Origin: Actinomycetota bacterium
GTDB lineage: Bacteria > Actinomycetota > Geothermincolia > Geothermincolales > RBG-13-55-18
Reading direction: 5' to 3'
Length of the DNA: 64,000 bases
NCBI GenBank assembly: GCA_014360645.1
Contig: JACIXD010000002.1
Coordinates: forward strand, 186,001-250,000
Shown in pieces: positions 53,405 through 63,400 of the stretch (position 1 is the first letter of the stretch; every line of letters begins with the position of its first letter). Under the pieces are notes generated by a model, which saw only the letters and a program-made list of their open reading frames with translations, did not search any database and was not told where the DNA came from. The position numbers were made by a program, and so were the translations under genes.

Positions 53405-53721
53405 GCGCCGAGCGAGACCGTTACCCGGCGGCCCGGGCCGGAAGAAGAACCCGAGAGCAACCCCTGCCCGGGAACGACCGGGTCGGTACGAGCGAGGCCG
53501 CGCTTGAAGCGGTCGCTTTGCCCGTTCCCTGCCCCATGCGCGCCGAGCGAGACCGTTACCCGGCGGCCCGGGCCGGAAGAAGAACCCGAGAGCAACCCCT
53601 GCCCGGGAACGACCGGGTTGGTACGAGCGAGGCCGCGCTTGAAGCGGTCGCTTTGCCCGGTCCCTGCCCCATGCGCGCCGAGCGAGACCGTTACCCGGCG
53701 GCCCGGGCCGGAAGAAGAACC
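53405..53721. repeat. 135-bp tandem repeat, 2.35 copies
   Basis: Units begin at 53405, 53540 and 53675 (partial), nearly identical, each starting GCGCCGAGCGAGACC and holding CCCGGCCC-type palindromes. The period is a multiple of three, so an open frame runs through on the minus strand, but its product is Arg/Gly/Pro-rich and has no start signal; I treat it as non-coding. It lies between the groEL terminator and the guaB3 promoter region. 53197-53404 shows nothing else except an A+T-rich patch near 53315-53350, a likely guaB3 promoter area. Confidence 0.93.
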
Positions 53722-53732
53722 CGGCCCGAAAC

Positions 53733-53778
53733 AAAAAAGGGAGGGGATGCAAAGGGGAGGGGCGGAGCCCCTCCCCTT
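53733..53778 (-). terminator. terminator after groEL
   Basis: A perfect 12-bp stem AAGGGGAGGGGC/GCCCCTCCCCTT (53752-53763, 53767-53778) with a three-base loop. A run of six T on the minus strand lies at 53733-53738, about 14 bases downstream. It is 19 bases past the groEL stop. Confidence 0.8.
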
Positions 53779-53796
53779 GCGGGAATCTCCCCTTTA

Positions 53797-55431
<1,635 letters not shown>

Positions 55432-55457
55432 TCAGGGTTCCCTGATTCCAAGGACCA

Positions 55458-55763
55458 CTACTTCTTTTTCTTGTCCTCTTTCTCGACCACGGCGAGAATG
55501 TCGCGCTCGCTGAGTATGAGGTGCTCTTCTCCCTCGATCTTCACCTCGGTCCCGCCGTACTTGGAGTAGATGATGGTGTCCCCCTCCTTTACCTCCAGCG
55601 GGACGTACTTGCCGTCCTCCCAGCGGCCGGGACCCACGGCGATCACCGTCCCCTCCTGGGGCTTTTCCTTTGCGGTGTCGGGGATGACCAGTCCGGACGG
55701 GGTCTTCTCCTCGCTCTCCCCGGGCTTCACGATCACCCGATCACCCAGAGGCCTCAGCTTCAT
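55458..55763 (-). CDS. groES: co-chaperonin GroES
   Basis: A 101-residue GroES: '[20 protein letters not shown]' start, mobile loop '[18 protein letters not shown]', roof '[14 protein letters not shown]' and '[20 protein letters not shown]'. It caps GroEL. First gene of the groESL operon, about 105 bases downstream of the perfect CIRCE element. Confidence 0.98.
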   Translation of the reverse strand: MKLRPLGDRVIVKPGESEEKTPSGLVIPDTAKEKPQEGTVIAVGPGRWEDGKYVPLEVKEGDTIIYSKYGGTEVKIEGEEHLILSERDILAVVEKEDKKKK

Positions 55764-55821
55764 CTACACATCCCTCCATTCCTCTCTTTCCTCTTCCTGC
55801 TTCCTTCCCGACTATCTCCAC

Positions 55822-55848
55822 CTGGCACTCAACATGCCAGAGTGTTAT
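55822..55848. promoter_or_regulatory. degenerate second CIRCE element
   Basis: CTGGCACTC (55822-55830), nine-base spacer, GAGTGTTAT (55840-55848). It matches the CIRCE plan with changes only in the outer bases, and lies 20 bp from the perfect copy on the groES side, inside the probable leader. Confidence 0.72.
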
Positions 55849-55867
55849 CACTCTTTGTTGAAGGCTG

Positions 55868-55894
55868 TTAGCACTCTAGATATTAGAGTGCTAA
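55868..55894. promoter_or_regulatory. CIRCE element (HrcA operator)
   Basis: TTAGCACTC (55868-55876), nine-base spacer, GAGTGCTAA (55886-55894): a perfect consensus CIRCE. On the minus strand a TAATAT -10-like box falls inside the spacer, so bound HrcA would cover the groESL promoter. hrcA itself is not in the window. Confidence 0.96.
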
Positions 55895-56164
55895 GGGAAG
55901 GATAGGGCAAGGAAGAAAAAAAATCAAGGGGGTTTTTACGGAAGAGCTGCAGGGGAAAGGCCTTGGAGGCGGCAACGGGCTCGCCCGGGCGAGCCAGGGC
56001 TACCCCCACCTCCCCGTAGCGGTGGGACAGGGGTCGGCAGACCCCTGCCGCAAGGAGCTCATGCGCCGCGACGGCACCCCGACCAGCGGGGCGGGAGGAA
56101 AGGGGGCGGCCAACCCCTGCCACCCGAAAAGCCGCATACGGCCTCCGCGACCGGCGCCATGCCC
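55895..56164. other. intergenic hairpin region after tsaD
   Basis: Holds an 18-bp perfect palindrome GGCTCGCCCGGGCGAGCC (55978-55995) and a CAGGGGTC/GACCCCTG stem-loop (56028-56047). Further toward groES, an A-rich run (55915-55923) reads as eight or more T on the minus strand. Together these probably end transcription of the tsa operon. No gene. Confidence 0.6.
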
Positions 56165-57187
56165 TCAGGCCAGGGGAAGGGATGCGGCGGCGTCCACCTC
56201 GAGCGAGGCCACGTCGCCCTCCTGCAACATGCGCCACCCCAGGGCGGCGATCATGGCCGCGTTGTCCACGCAGAGCCGCATGGGGGGGTAATATAGCATG
56301 ATGCCCCGCCCGTAGAGCTCCTCGGCCAGCCTCTCGCGCAGGCTGCGGTTGGCGGCCACGCCCCCCGCCAGCAACACCCCTCCTACCCCCTTCTCCAGCG
56401 CCGCGCGGGTTATCTTGTGCACCTGCACGTCCACCACCGCCGCCTGAAAGGAGGCGGCGATGTCGGCCACGTTCACCGTACCGCCGCTCTCCCTCACCCT
56501 CCTTACGTGGTTGATCACCGCCGTCTTCAGGCCAGAGAGGGAGAAATCATATCCCGCCTCGCGCATGAGGGCGCGCGGAAAGCGGACGGCCTCGGGGTCG
56601 CCCTCGCGGGACAGGCGGTCTATCTCCGGACCCCCGGGATAGCCGAGCCCGAGGTATCTCGCCACCTTGTCGTAGGCCTCGCCCGCCGCGTCGTCCAGGG
56701 TCTCTCCCAGCACCTCGTAGCGGCGGTGGGAGGGCATATAGACGAGCAGGGTGTGACCCCCGGAGGCCAGAAAGGCGACAAGGGGGGGTTCCAGGCTTGG
56801 GAAATGCAGGAAATTGGCGTAGATGTGCGCTTCCAGGTGGTTGACGCCCAGGAGGGGGATGTCCAGGGAGAAGGCCAGCGCCTTGGCGGCGGTCAGTCCC
56901 ACCAGGAGGGCTCCGATGAGCCCCGGTCCCCGCGTCACCGCCACCGCCTCCAGCTCTCCCATCCCCACCCCCGCGCCCTCCAGGGCCTGCTGCACGGCGG
57001 GCAGGATGGCCTCCAGATGCGCCCTGCTGGCGAGCTCGGGGACCACCCCCCCGTAGCGACGGTGCAGGTCGGCCTGGGAGGAGATGACAAGGGACAGCGT
57101 CTCCTCTCCCCTCCGCACCACGGCGGCCGAGGTCTCGTCGCAGGAGGTCTCGATGCCCAGGATCAGCCCGTCCTTCGCCCCGCTCAT
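56165..57187 (-). CDS. tsaD: tRNA N6-adenosine threonylcarbamoyltransferase
   Basis: A 340-residue Kae1/Qri7/TsaD that transfers threonylcarbamoyl to A37 of ANN-decoding tRNAs. 'LGIETSCDETSAAVV' is the nucleotide-binding start; 'VNHLEAHIYA' holds the HxxxH metal site; 'FLASGGHTLLVY' and 'LLAGGVAANRSLRERL' are further signatures. Last gene of a tsaE-tsaB-rimI-tsaD cluster, 57 bases after rimI. Confidence 0.97.
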   Translation of the reverse strand: MSGAKDGLILGIETSCDETSAAVVRRGEETLSLVISSQADLHRRYGGVVPELASRAHLEAILPAVQQALEGAGVGMGELEAVAVTRGPGLIGALLVGLTAAKALAFSLDIPLLGVNHLEAHIYANFLHFPSLEPPLVAFLASGGHTLLVYMPSHRRYEVLGETLDDAAGEAYDKVARYLGLGYPGGPEIDRLSREGDPEAVRFPRALMREAGYDFSLSGLKTAVINHVRRVRESGGTVNVADIAASFQAAVVDVQVHKITRAALEKGVGGVLLAGGVAANRSLRERLAEELYGRGIMLYYPPMRLCVDNAAMIAALGWRMLQEGDVASLEVDAAASLPLA

Positions 57188-57244
57188 CTCCGCGCCTCCC
57201 CTTCACGGCGTGCGGCCGGGGGTGCGGCGGCGGCGTTCGCGCCC

Positions 57245-57754
57245 TCAGCCCTCCTCCACATCCCCGTATCTCCTCCGTAGGTCTTCCAGCAGCCGCCGGT
57301 ACTCCGGCGTGGTGATGTCCTCTGTCCACATGATGAGGGCGTTCTCCAGGTTGTCCAGGTAATAATGCTTGCGCTCGCCCATCACCTGGAACCCGAAGCG
57401 GCTGTACAGCTCGATGGCGGCGAGGTTGGACTTCCTGACCTCCAGGGTGAGGAAACGCGCTCCCTTTTCCTCCGAGCGTCGCACCAGTTCCAGGAGGAGC
57501 CTCGCCCCCACCCCGCTGCGGCGCCGGTCCTCCCGCACCGCGAGGGTCATCACGTGGGCCTCGTCCAGGATGAGCAGCGTGCCCCCGTAACCCGCCAGCT
57601 CACCCCCGCATCTAGCGACCACGTAGCACCCCTCCGGTTTTTCCAGCTCGCGCAGGTACATGTCCCGGGTCCAGGGGCTGGCGAAGGCTCTTCTCTCCAG
57701 CTCCATCACCTCGGCGAGGTCTTCCTCGCGCATGGTCGCCATCACCAGGCGCAT
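57245..57754 (-). CDS. rimI: ribosomal-protein S18 alanine N-acetyltransferase
   Basis: A 169-residue GNAT-fold acetyltransferase. Acetyl-CoA binding motif 'VREDRRRSGVGARLLLELV' (~residues 75-93) and the RimI-type 'LEVRKSNLAAIELYSRFGF' are present, followed by 'GERKHYY'. RimI acetylates the N-terminus of ribosomal protein S18. It overlaps the tsaB end by 13 bases, the usual tsaB-rimI-tsaD arrangement. Confidence 0.92.
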   Translation of the reverse strand: MRLVMATMREEDLAEVMELERRAFASPWTRDMYLRELEKPEGCYVVARCGGELAGYGGTLLILDEAHVMTLAVREDRRRSGVGARLLLELVRRSEEKGARFLTLEVRKSNLAAIELYSRFGFQVMGERKHYYLDNLENALIMWTEDITTPEYRRLLEDLRRRYGDVEEG

Positions 57755-58488
57755 CGCCCCTTCTCCCTCCTCTTCCCCGTGTCGGGGCGCCTTACGTAGA
57801 GCGGCCGGAGCGCGAAGGGATCCACGGTCTCCCCTCTCTCAGCCGCCATGCGGCACAGTCGCACCAGGCCCTCCACGCTCGGGGCGCCGTTCCCCGCCAC
57901 CCCCGCCCCCGCGGGCCATACGCCGGGGTACGCGGCGATCCCCGTTCCCGTGAGGACCGCCTCCCCGCCACAGCGCTCCAGGCAGGCCGAGAGCTCACGC
58001 GCCGCCTGCTCCGGTGGAGCGACGCGCGGCGGCAGCAGGGTCCTCGGGTAACCATCCTCCACGCGGTAGATCCCGTAATACACCTCTCCCCTGCGCGCGT
58101 CCACGGCCACGAACACCAGCCGGCCGGGGCTCCCCACCCCCGCGGCCGCCACCGCCAGGCTCTCCGGAGCCACGAGCGGGACCCCCAGGGCGAAGGCCAG
58201 CGTCTTGGCGGCGGTCACCGCCACCCGCACCCCGGTGAAGGACCCGGGGCCTCTGCCCGCGCCCAGGAGGGCGATCTCCTCCCTGGAGACGCCCGCCTCG
58301 TCCATAAGTTCGTGTATCTCGGAGAAGAGAAAGGCGGTCCGCTCGCGCGCGGGGACCTCGCGGCTGAGGGTGCTCCCGGGCCCATGGAGGGCCAGCACCC
58401 CACAGGGCACAGAGAGGTCGAAGGCCAGCAGCCACCCGCCTCCCAGGGCATCCAATTCCTTTTTTTGCCTCTCATCCGCCCCGCGCAT
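57742..58488 (-). CDS. tsaB: tRNA threonylcarbamoyladenosine biosynthesis protein TsaB
   Basis: A 248-residue TsaB, partner and paralogue of TsaD. 'LLAFDLSVPCGVLAL' starts the ASKHA fold; 'GAGRGPGSFTGVRVAVTAAK' is diagnostic. It lacks the HxxxH metal site, as expected. It begins 48 bases past tsaE and overlaps rimI. The start shows only a weak ribosome site, so an internal start is possible. Confidence 0.93.
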   Translation of the reverse strand: MRGADERQKKELDALGGGWLLAFDLSVPCGVLALHGPGSTLSREVPARERTAFLFSEIHELMDEAGVSREEIALLGAGRGPGSFTGVRVAVTAAKTLAFALGVPLVAPESLAVAAAGVGSPGRLVFVAVDARRGEVYYGIYRVEDGYPRTLLPPRVAPPEQAARELSACLERCGGEAVLTGTGIAAYPGVWPAGAGVAGNGAPSVEGLVRLCRMAAERGETVDPFALRPLYVRRPDTGKRREKGRCAW

Positions 58489-58536
58489 CCGCCTGTCGCC
58501 TTCCCGTCTCGTCTCCCCTCGCCGCCCGCCGCCCCC

Positions 58537-59019
58537 TCATCGCCCGGACAGCCCCGTAAGCCGGCTGCGCCATCCCTCGCCCCTCGGGAGGAAGACGATA
58601 TGCCTTTCCTCCTCTCCGCCGCCGTAGGCGAACCTCACCTCGAGGTACGGGGGCCTGAAAAAACCCCTCGCGCGGTCCGCCCACTCCACCACCAGCACCC
58701 CGTCTCCCTCCAGATATTCCTCCACCCCCAGGTCGAAGAGATCGAGGGGTCCCTCGAGGCGGTAGGCGTCCAGGTGGACGAGGGGAAGCCTGCCCCGGTA
58801 TTCTCGCAGCAGAGTATAGGTGGGGCTGGTGAGCTTCTCCCACACTCCCAGTCCCCTCGCCACTCCTTGGGCAAAACAGGTCTTCCCCGTCCCCAGCTCT
58901 CCCACCAGCAACAGCACGTCACCCGCGCGCAGCTCCTCCGCCAGCCTCTCCCCCAGGTTCTGCGTCTCCGAGGGACCGCGAGTCACCAACCTCACCGCGC
59001 CTTCGCCTGATGCGGCCAT
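58537..59019 (-). CDS. tsaE: tRNA threonylcarbamoyladenosine biosynthesis ATPase TsaE
   Basis: A 160-residue P-loop ATPase. Walker A 'VGELGTGKTCFAQGVA' (~residues 39-54), 'SPTYTLLREY', 'HLDAYRLEG' and the acidic 'LVVEWADRA' are TsaE signatures. It resets the TsaBD complex using ATP. The start ATG 59019 is 4 bases from GGAGG; TTG 59022 is the alternative. First gene of the tsa operon. Confidence 0.95.
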   Translation of the reverse strand: MAASGEGAVRLVTRGPSETQNLGERLAEELRAGDVLLLVGELGTGKTCFAQGVARGLGVWEKLTSPTYTLLREYRGRLPLVHLDAYRLEGPLDLFDLGVEEYLEGDGVLVVEWADRARGFFRPPYLEVRFAYGGGEEERHIVFLPRGEGWRSRLTGLSGR

Positions 59020-59132
59020 CAAACCTCCCGGATATTCCCACGGTTACCTGCGACGGCTCCGGGCGGAAACGTCCCGCCTTCCGCCCTTCCTCGCTCCGGG
59101 CCAGGTCCGGAACGCGACCCTCGCGCCTCAGA

Positions 59133-59453
59133 GGTTCATCTGCTCGGGCTCGCTCTCCGGCGGCTCCACCAGTCTATCTTCACGCCGGACAGTATGGGCA
59201 TTATCCCGGTTCATCTGCTCGGGCTCGCTCTCCGGCGGCTCCACGGTCCCGACCTCCGGCTCGGGCCGCGCCTCACTCCTCCAGCGCGCACTCTCGGCGT
59301 CCAGGTGCTCCCGCAGTCCCCGGGGGCTCATGCTTTTCAGAAAAGGTTCATCTGCTCGGGCTCGCTCTCCGGCGGCTCCACGGTCCCGACCTCCGGCTCG
59401 GGCCGCGCCTCACTCCTCCAGCGCGCACTCTCGGCGTCCAGGTGCTCCCGCAG
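59133..59453. repeat. triplicated 3' end of the UDG gene
   Basis: A 109-bp segment covering the last codons of the uracil-DNA glycosylase gene (59345-59453) is present again, apparently identical, at 59208-59316, and as a 37-bp fragment at 59133-59169. The two downstream copies are outside the gene. It looks like stepwise local duplication. Confidence 0.95.
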
Positions 59454-59999
59454 CCTCTGGAAATCCTCGACGAGCACGCTTTTAAGGGGCGGTTTGTGCA
59501 GGGCCGCCGCGGGATGGAACAGGGGCACGTAGGCCAGGCCGTCCCTGTACAGGAGCCTGCCGTGGAGCTGGGATATCCCCGTGCTCGTCTTGAGCAGGGT
59601 CCTGGTGGCGTGGTTGCCCAGGGTACAGATGATGCGCGGCTTGATGATCTCTATCTGCTTGAAGAGGTACGGGGTACAGGTCTCGAGCTCCTCCGGCAGG
59701 GGGTCGCGGTTTTCCGGCGGCCGGCACTTGAGGGTATTGGCGATATATACCTGGGAGCGTTTGAGTCCTATGGAGGCCAGGAGCTGGTCCAGGAACTGCC
59801 CCGCCGGACCCACGAAGGGGATTCCCTGCCGGTCCTCGTGGAAGCCCGGCGCCTCGCCCACGAACATGATGTCTGCATCCTCGGTCCCCGTGCCCAGCAC
59901 CAGGTTGGTGCGGGTGTTCCCAAGCGAACAGCGCCGGCAATCCTTTATGGCCTCGTAGAGCTCACCGATGGTCGCGGCCCCGCGCCAGTCGCCGGCCAT
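59337..59999 (-). CDS. type-4 uracil-DNA glycosylase (Fe-S)
   Basis: A 220-residue family-4 UDG that removes uracil from DNA, common in thermophiles and actinobacteria. Four [4Fe-4S] ligands are Cys21, Cys24, Cys92 and Cys108. Motif 1 'GEAPGFHEDRQG' (residues 49-60) and the 'FHPAA' motif (161-165) are intact. The C-terminal ~35 residues are an acidic, Pro/Glu-rich tail ('PEPEVGTVEPPESEPEQ') encoded by the DNA duplicated downstream. The start ATG 59999 has GAGG 5 bases upstream; the frame to 60251 is an artefact. It follows the FmdB-type gene by 8 bases. Confidence 0.94.
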   Translation of the reverse strand: MAGDWRGAATIGELYEAIKDCRRCSLGNTRTNLVLGTGTEDADIMFVGEAPGFHEDRQGIPFVGPAGQFLDQLLASIGLKRSQVYIANTLKCRPPENRDPLPEELETCTPYLFKQIEIIKPRIICTLGNHATRTLLKTSTGISQLHGRLLYRDGLAYVPLFHPAAALHKPPLKSVLVEDFQRLREHLDAESARWRSEARPEPEVGTVEPPESEPEQMNLF

Positions 60000-60007
60000 G
60001 TCCACCT

Positions 60008-60244
60008 CTACTTTGAGCAGCTGGAGCAGCTCGCCGCGGTGCAGGAGCCGCATCCCGAGGAGCCGGCCGAGGATCTGAAATCCCCCGCGGATGCCGACCC
60101 GCTCTTGAAGCCGAAAGTGGAAAAGAGCTTCCTGATCTTCTTCTTGCCGCAAAGGGTGCAGCGCTCCGCCTCCTCCGACATGCTTCGCGCGAAGAACTCG
60201 AAGGTCTCGCCGCACGCCTCGCACCTGTATTCGTAGAACGGCAT
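60008..60244 (-). CDS. FmdB-family zinc-ribbon protein
   Basis: A 78-residue protein with 'MPFYEYRCEACGETFEF' and a second CxxC (CTLCGKKKIRKL), the FmdB putative regulatory zinc-ribbon fold, then a Ser/Gly/Cys-rich tail. FmdB proteins are widespread and of unclear function. It is probably cotranscribed with the UDG gene 8 bases downstream and is divergent from the large membrane protein. Confidence 0.9.
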   Translation of the reverse strand: MPFYEYRCEACGETFEFFARSMSEEAERCTLCGKKKIRKLFSTFGFKSGSASAGDFRSSAGSSGCGSCTAASCSSCSK

Positions 60245-60421
60245 AGCTCATCCCTTCCTTTTCGCGTTCTCGACTTGATTTTAATCACAACCGGGTTGCC
60301 GGGCAACGAGCTGCGTCATCCGGCCTTTCGGGAGGGACGTATTTGCCTCGCCACCGGCCATGGGGTAATTTCTTGCTAGTCTTGTACCCATCCCGTCGCC
60401 CGACCGAGGCAGAGGACAGCC

Positions 60422-63400
60422 ATGGCCGTCTTGCATGGAGCGGAGAGAAAACGCGGTTTGAGCCTTTGGCCCCTCGCCATAACCGCCCTGGTGCTGGCGG
60501 CTTTCTTCCACTCCATACTCACCCTCTCCAGGGTCCCCTGGATCTCCGACATCAAGTCCTACTACTACCCGGCCTGGCGCTATCTCTCCCAGGCCTTTCG
60601 TTCCGGTGGGCCTTCCCTGTGGTGTCCCGGGATTTACTGCGGCTTCCCCCTCTTCGCCGACAGCGAGACGGGGCTGTTCTACCCTCTCAACCTCCTTTTC
60701 TTCCAGCTCCCGGCCACCGCCGGTTTCAACTATTCCATCGTCCTCCACTACCTCCTCGGGGGCTTTTTCACCTACGCCTACTGCCGGCGCCTGAACCTGG
60801 CGCGCTCCTCCTCGCTCTTCGCCTCCCTGCCCTTCGTGCTGGGCGGTTTCTTCCTGGCCCACCTGGTACACCCCAACACCATCGCCACCGCCGCCTGGAT
60901 ACCCCTCTTCCTCTACTTCCTCGAGCGCGCGCTCGCCGAGGGCAGGCCGTCCTTCCACCTCGCGGCGGGAGGGGTGATCGGACTGCAGTGCCTCTCCGGT
61001 TTCCTGATGATCCCGCTCATGGAGGCGTTGCTGGCCTTTTTCTACATCGTCTTCTACCGCTTCGAGGGCGAGGGGACGGGGCGGAAAGAGGCGTTGCGCA
61101 ACCTCGCCTGGCTCGCCCTGGCCTTGGCGCTGGGGATGGGTCTGGGCATGGTGCAGAACCTTCCCAGTTATTACCTGGTGCAGAACTCCTACCGCGCGGG
61201 GGGGCTCTCCGAGAAGGTCGCCGCCATCGGAAGCCTGCCCCCCGCACAGCTCCTGGGGGTGGTCTTTCCCCGCCTCTTCGGACGCGGCATCGCCCAGGGA
61301 GACTACCTGGGCGCCTGGACCTTCGAGGAGACCTACGCCTACATGGGGATACTCCCCCTCCTCTTCGCCTCTGCGGCGCTGCTGCGACCGCGCCGTCGCC
61401 ACGCCGTCTTCTTCCTCTGGGTCGGCGCCGTATCCCTGGTCCTGAGTCTCGGGAAGTACGGCCTCCTGTGGTCGGCGGTCCGCCACCTTCCCGGCTTCAG
61501 CGTGCTCAAGGGGTCGAGCAGGTTCATCCTCACCTTCAACCTCTCCCTGGCGGTGCTGGGAGGGATGGGCTTCGAGCGCTGGCGCGGCGCGGAGTTTCCC
61601 TCCCGGCTGTCAACGACCCTTTCCCGTGCCTGGATAAAAACGGGCGCGATCGCAACGGGGCTCACCGCCCTTTTCGTTCTCCTCTACCGCTTCAACCTGC
61701 TGTGGTTCAGGGACCTGGCCACGGCCACGGCCAGGCCCCTGCTGGAGGGCATCAAGCTGCCCACCCACCAGGTCCTGGACGGCCTGGTGTCCTTCTTCAC
61801 CGCTCCGCGCCTGGAGTTCCTTCTCCCCCTGGTGATGCTCGCTCTCTTCCTGCTCCTCCTGCGCACCGAGGGAGGAGCGGGACGGGGATACGGCCCCAGC
61901 CGCCTCAAGTTGTTCATCGTAGTGGGCCTGGCGGTGGCGGATGTCTTCGTCTTCGGCAGCTTCGTGCTCAAGCCGGTGCCCCGGGCGCGCGCGGACTTCA
62001 AGCCCCAGGTCGTCTCCTTCCTCGAGGAGCACGCCGGCGATGCGCGGGTGGCCATGGCCAAGGAGCCGGGGGTGGACCGCGGGGAGTTCCCCCTCTGCTC
62101 CAACCAGCTTCTTCCCTACGGGCTCGAGGACGCCTTCGGATTCTCCACCATACCTCCCGCGCGCCTCGACCGCTTCCTGGCTCTGGCGAACAACCGGCCC
62201 GAGACCTCCGCCTTCGCGCTCCTCGGCGTGCGCCTGCTCTTCTCCAGCCTTTCCAGGGTGGGGGATACCGCCTACGATCTCTCCGACCCCTATCCCATAC
62301 CCGGAGGCCTCGGCTCCGTGAGCTACGCCTTCCCGCAGGACACCTCGGGAAGGGAGCTCCGTCTCCTCCTGGACGGCAAGATCCTCGAATCCAGCGCCTC
62401 GGGACGCCTGTGCGTGAAGCTGAACTCCATAATCAACGGCCGCGTGACCAGGCAACCCGTGCTTCTTCTACATAAGGACACGGGTCGCGACGCCTTCTTC
62501 CTCGAGCTCATCGACACCGAGCAGGCCGCTTCCTTCGAGCGCACGCGGTTCAAGTCTCCCGGTTACGGCCGGGGGCGCGACGCCCTGGAGATCAGGGTCC
62601 CTCTCCCCCGGCTCGGCGAGGCGGACGAGATCGTCCTGACCACCCTCTGCGACCCGTCCCTCGCGGGGACCCGCCTGGCGGCCCTCACGGCCATCGACGA
62701 GGACGGAAGGCGCGTGCCCCTCACCGCCTGGCCGTCCGTCTTCAGTGACGGCAGGTTCGCCGTTTACGAGCTGCCGGGCGACCGCTTCCCAGCCTACCCG
62801 GCCAACGAGGTCTCCTGGAGCCAGGACTGGAAGGAGGCTGTGGACCGCGCCTTCCGCGAGAGGAAGGGTCCCGGCGAGGTCATCCTGGTGGAGAACGAGG
62901 TGGACGCCGAGACGCGGGAGGCCGTCACGAGGCTCCCGTCGGCACGGGAGGAGCCTTCCGTGGAGATGGTGGAGCGCGGGGGGAGCGGCATGTCCCTGCG
63001 CGTCAACAGCGATTCAGGCTTCATCCTGGTCATACCCTTGAACTATCTCCCCGGCTGGAGGGCGACGGTGGACGGGACGGGGACGAGGCTCTTCTCCGCC
63101 AACGGTTTCATGACCGCCCTCTACCTCCCGGCAGGAGACCACGAGGTGCGCCTCGCTTACCGCCCGCCCGGCCTCGTGGGAGGCGCGGCGCTATCGGCGT
63201 TCTCCCTGCTCCTCCTCTCGCTCCTCTTCGTCCTCGCGAGGAGGCGCGAGGCGGGAGAGACGGCGGCCCCTGGGGGCGAGAAGCCCGCGGCCGGGCCGGC
63301 GGGGGGGAGCATCAGCGCCTTCTTCCCGTGCTACAACGACTCCGCCACCCTCAAGGGGCTCATAGAGAAGGCCCTCTCCGTGCTCGCGGAGCTCACCGAC

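Noticed and set aside
53405-53721. CRISPR array
   Set aside because: The repeats are 135 bp, contiguous and lack unique spacers; no cas genes are present.
53330-53752. Open frame through the 135-bp repeats on the minus strand
   Set aside because: Kept open only because the period is a multiple of three; Arg/Gly/Pro-rich and without a ribosome site.
60343-62475. 710-codon open frame on the plus strand
   Set aside because: Shifted reading of the YfhO-like gene; Arg/Pro-rich product, while the frame from 60422 gives clear membrane helices and a GT2 domain.
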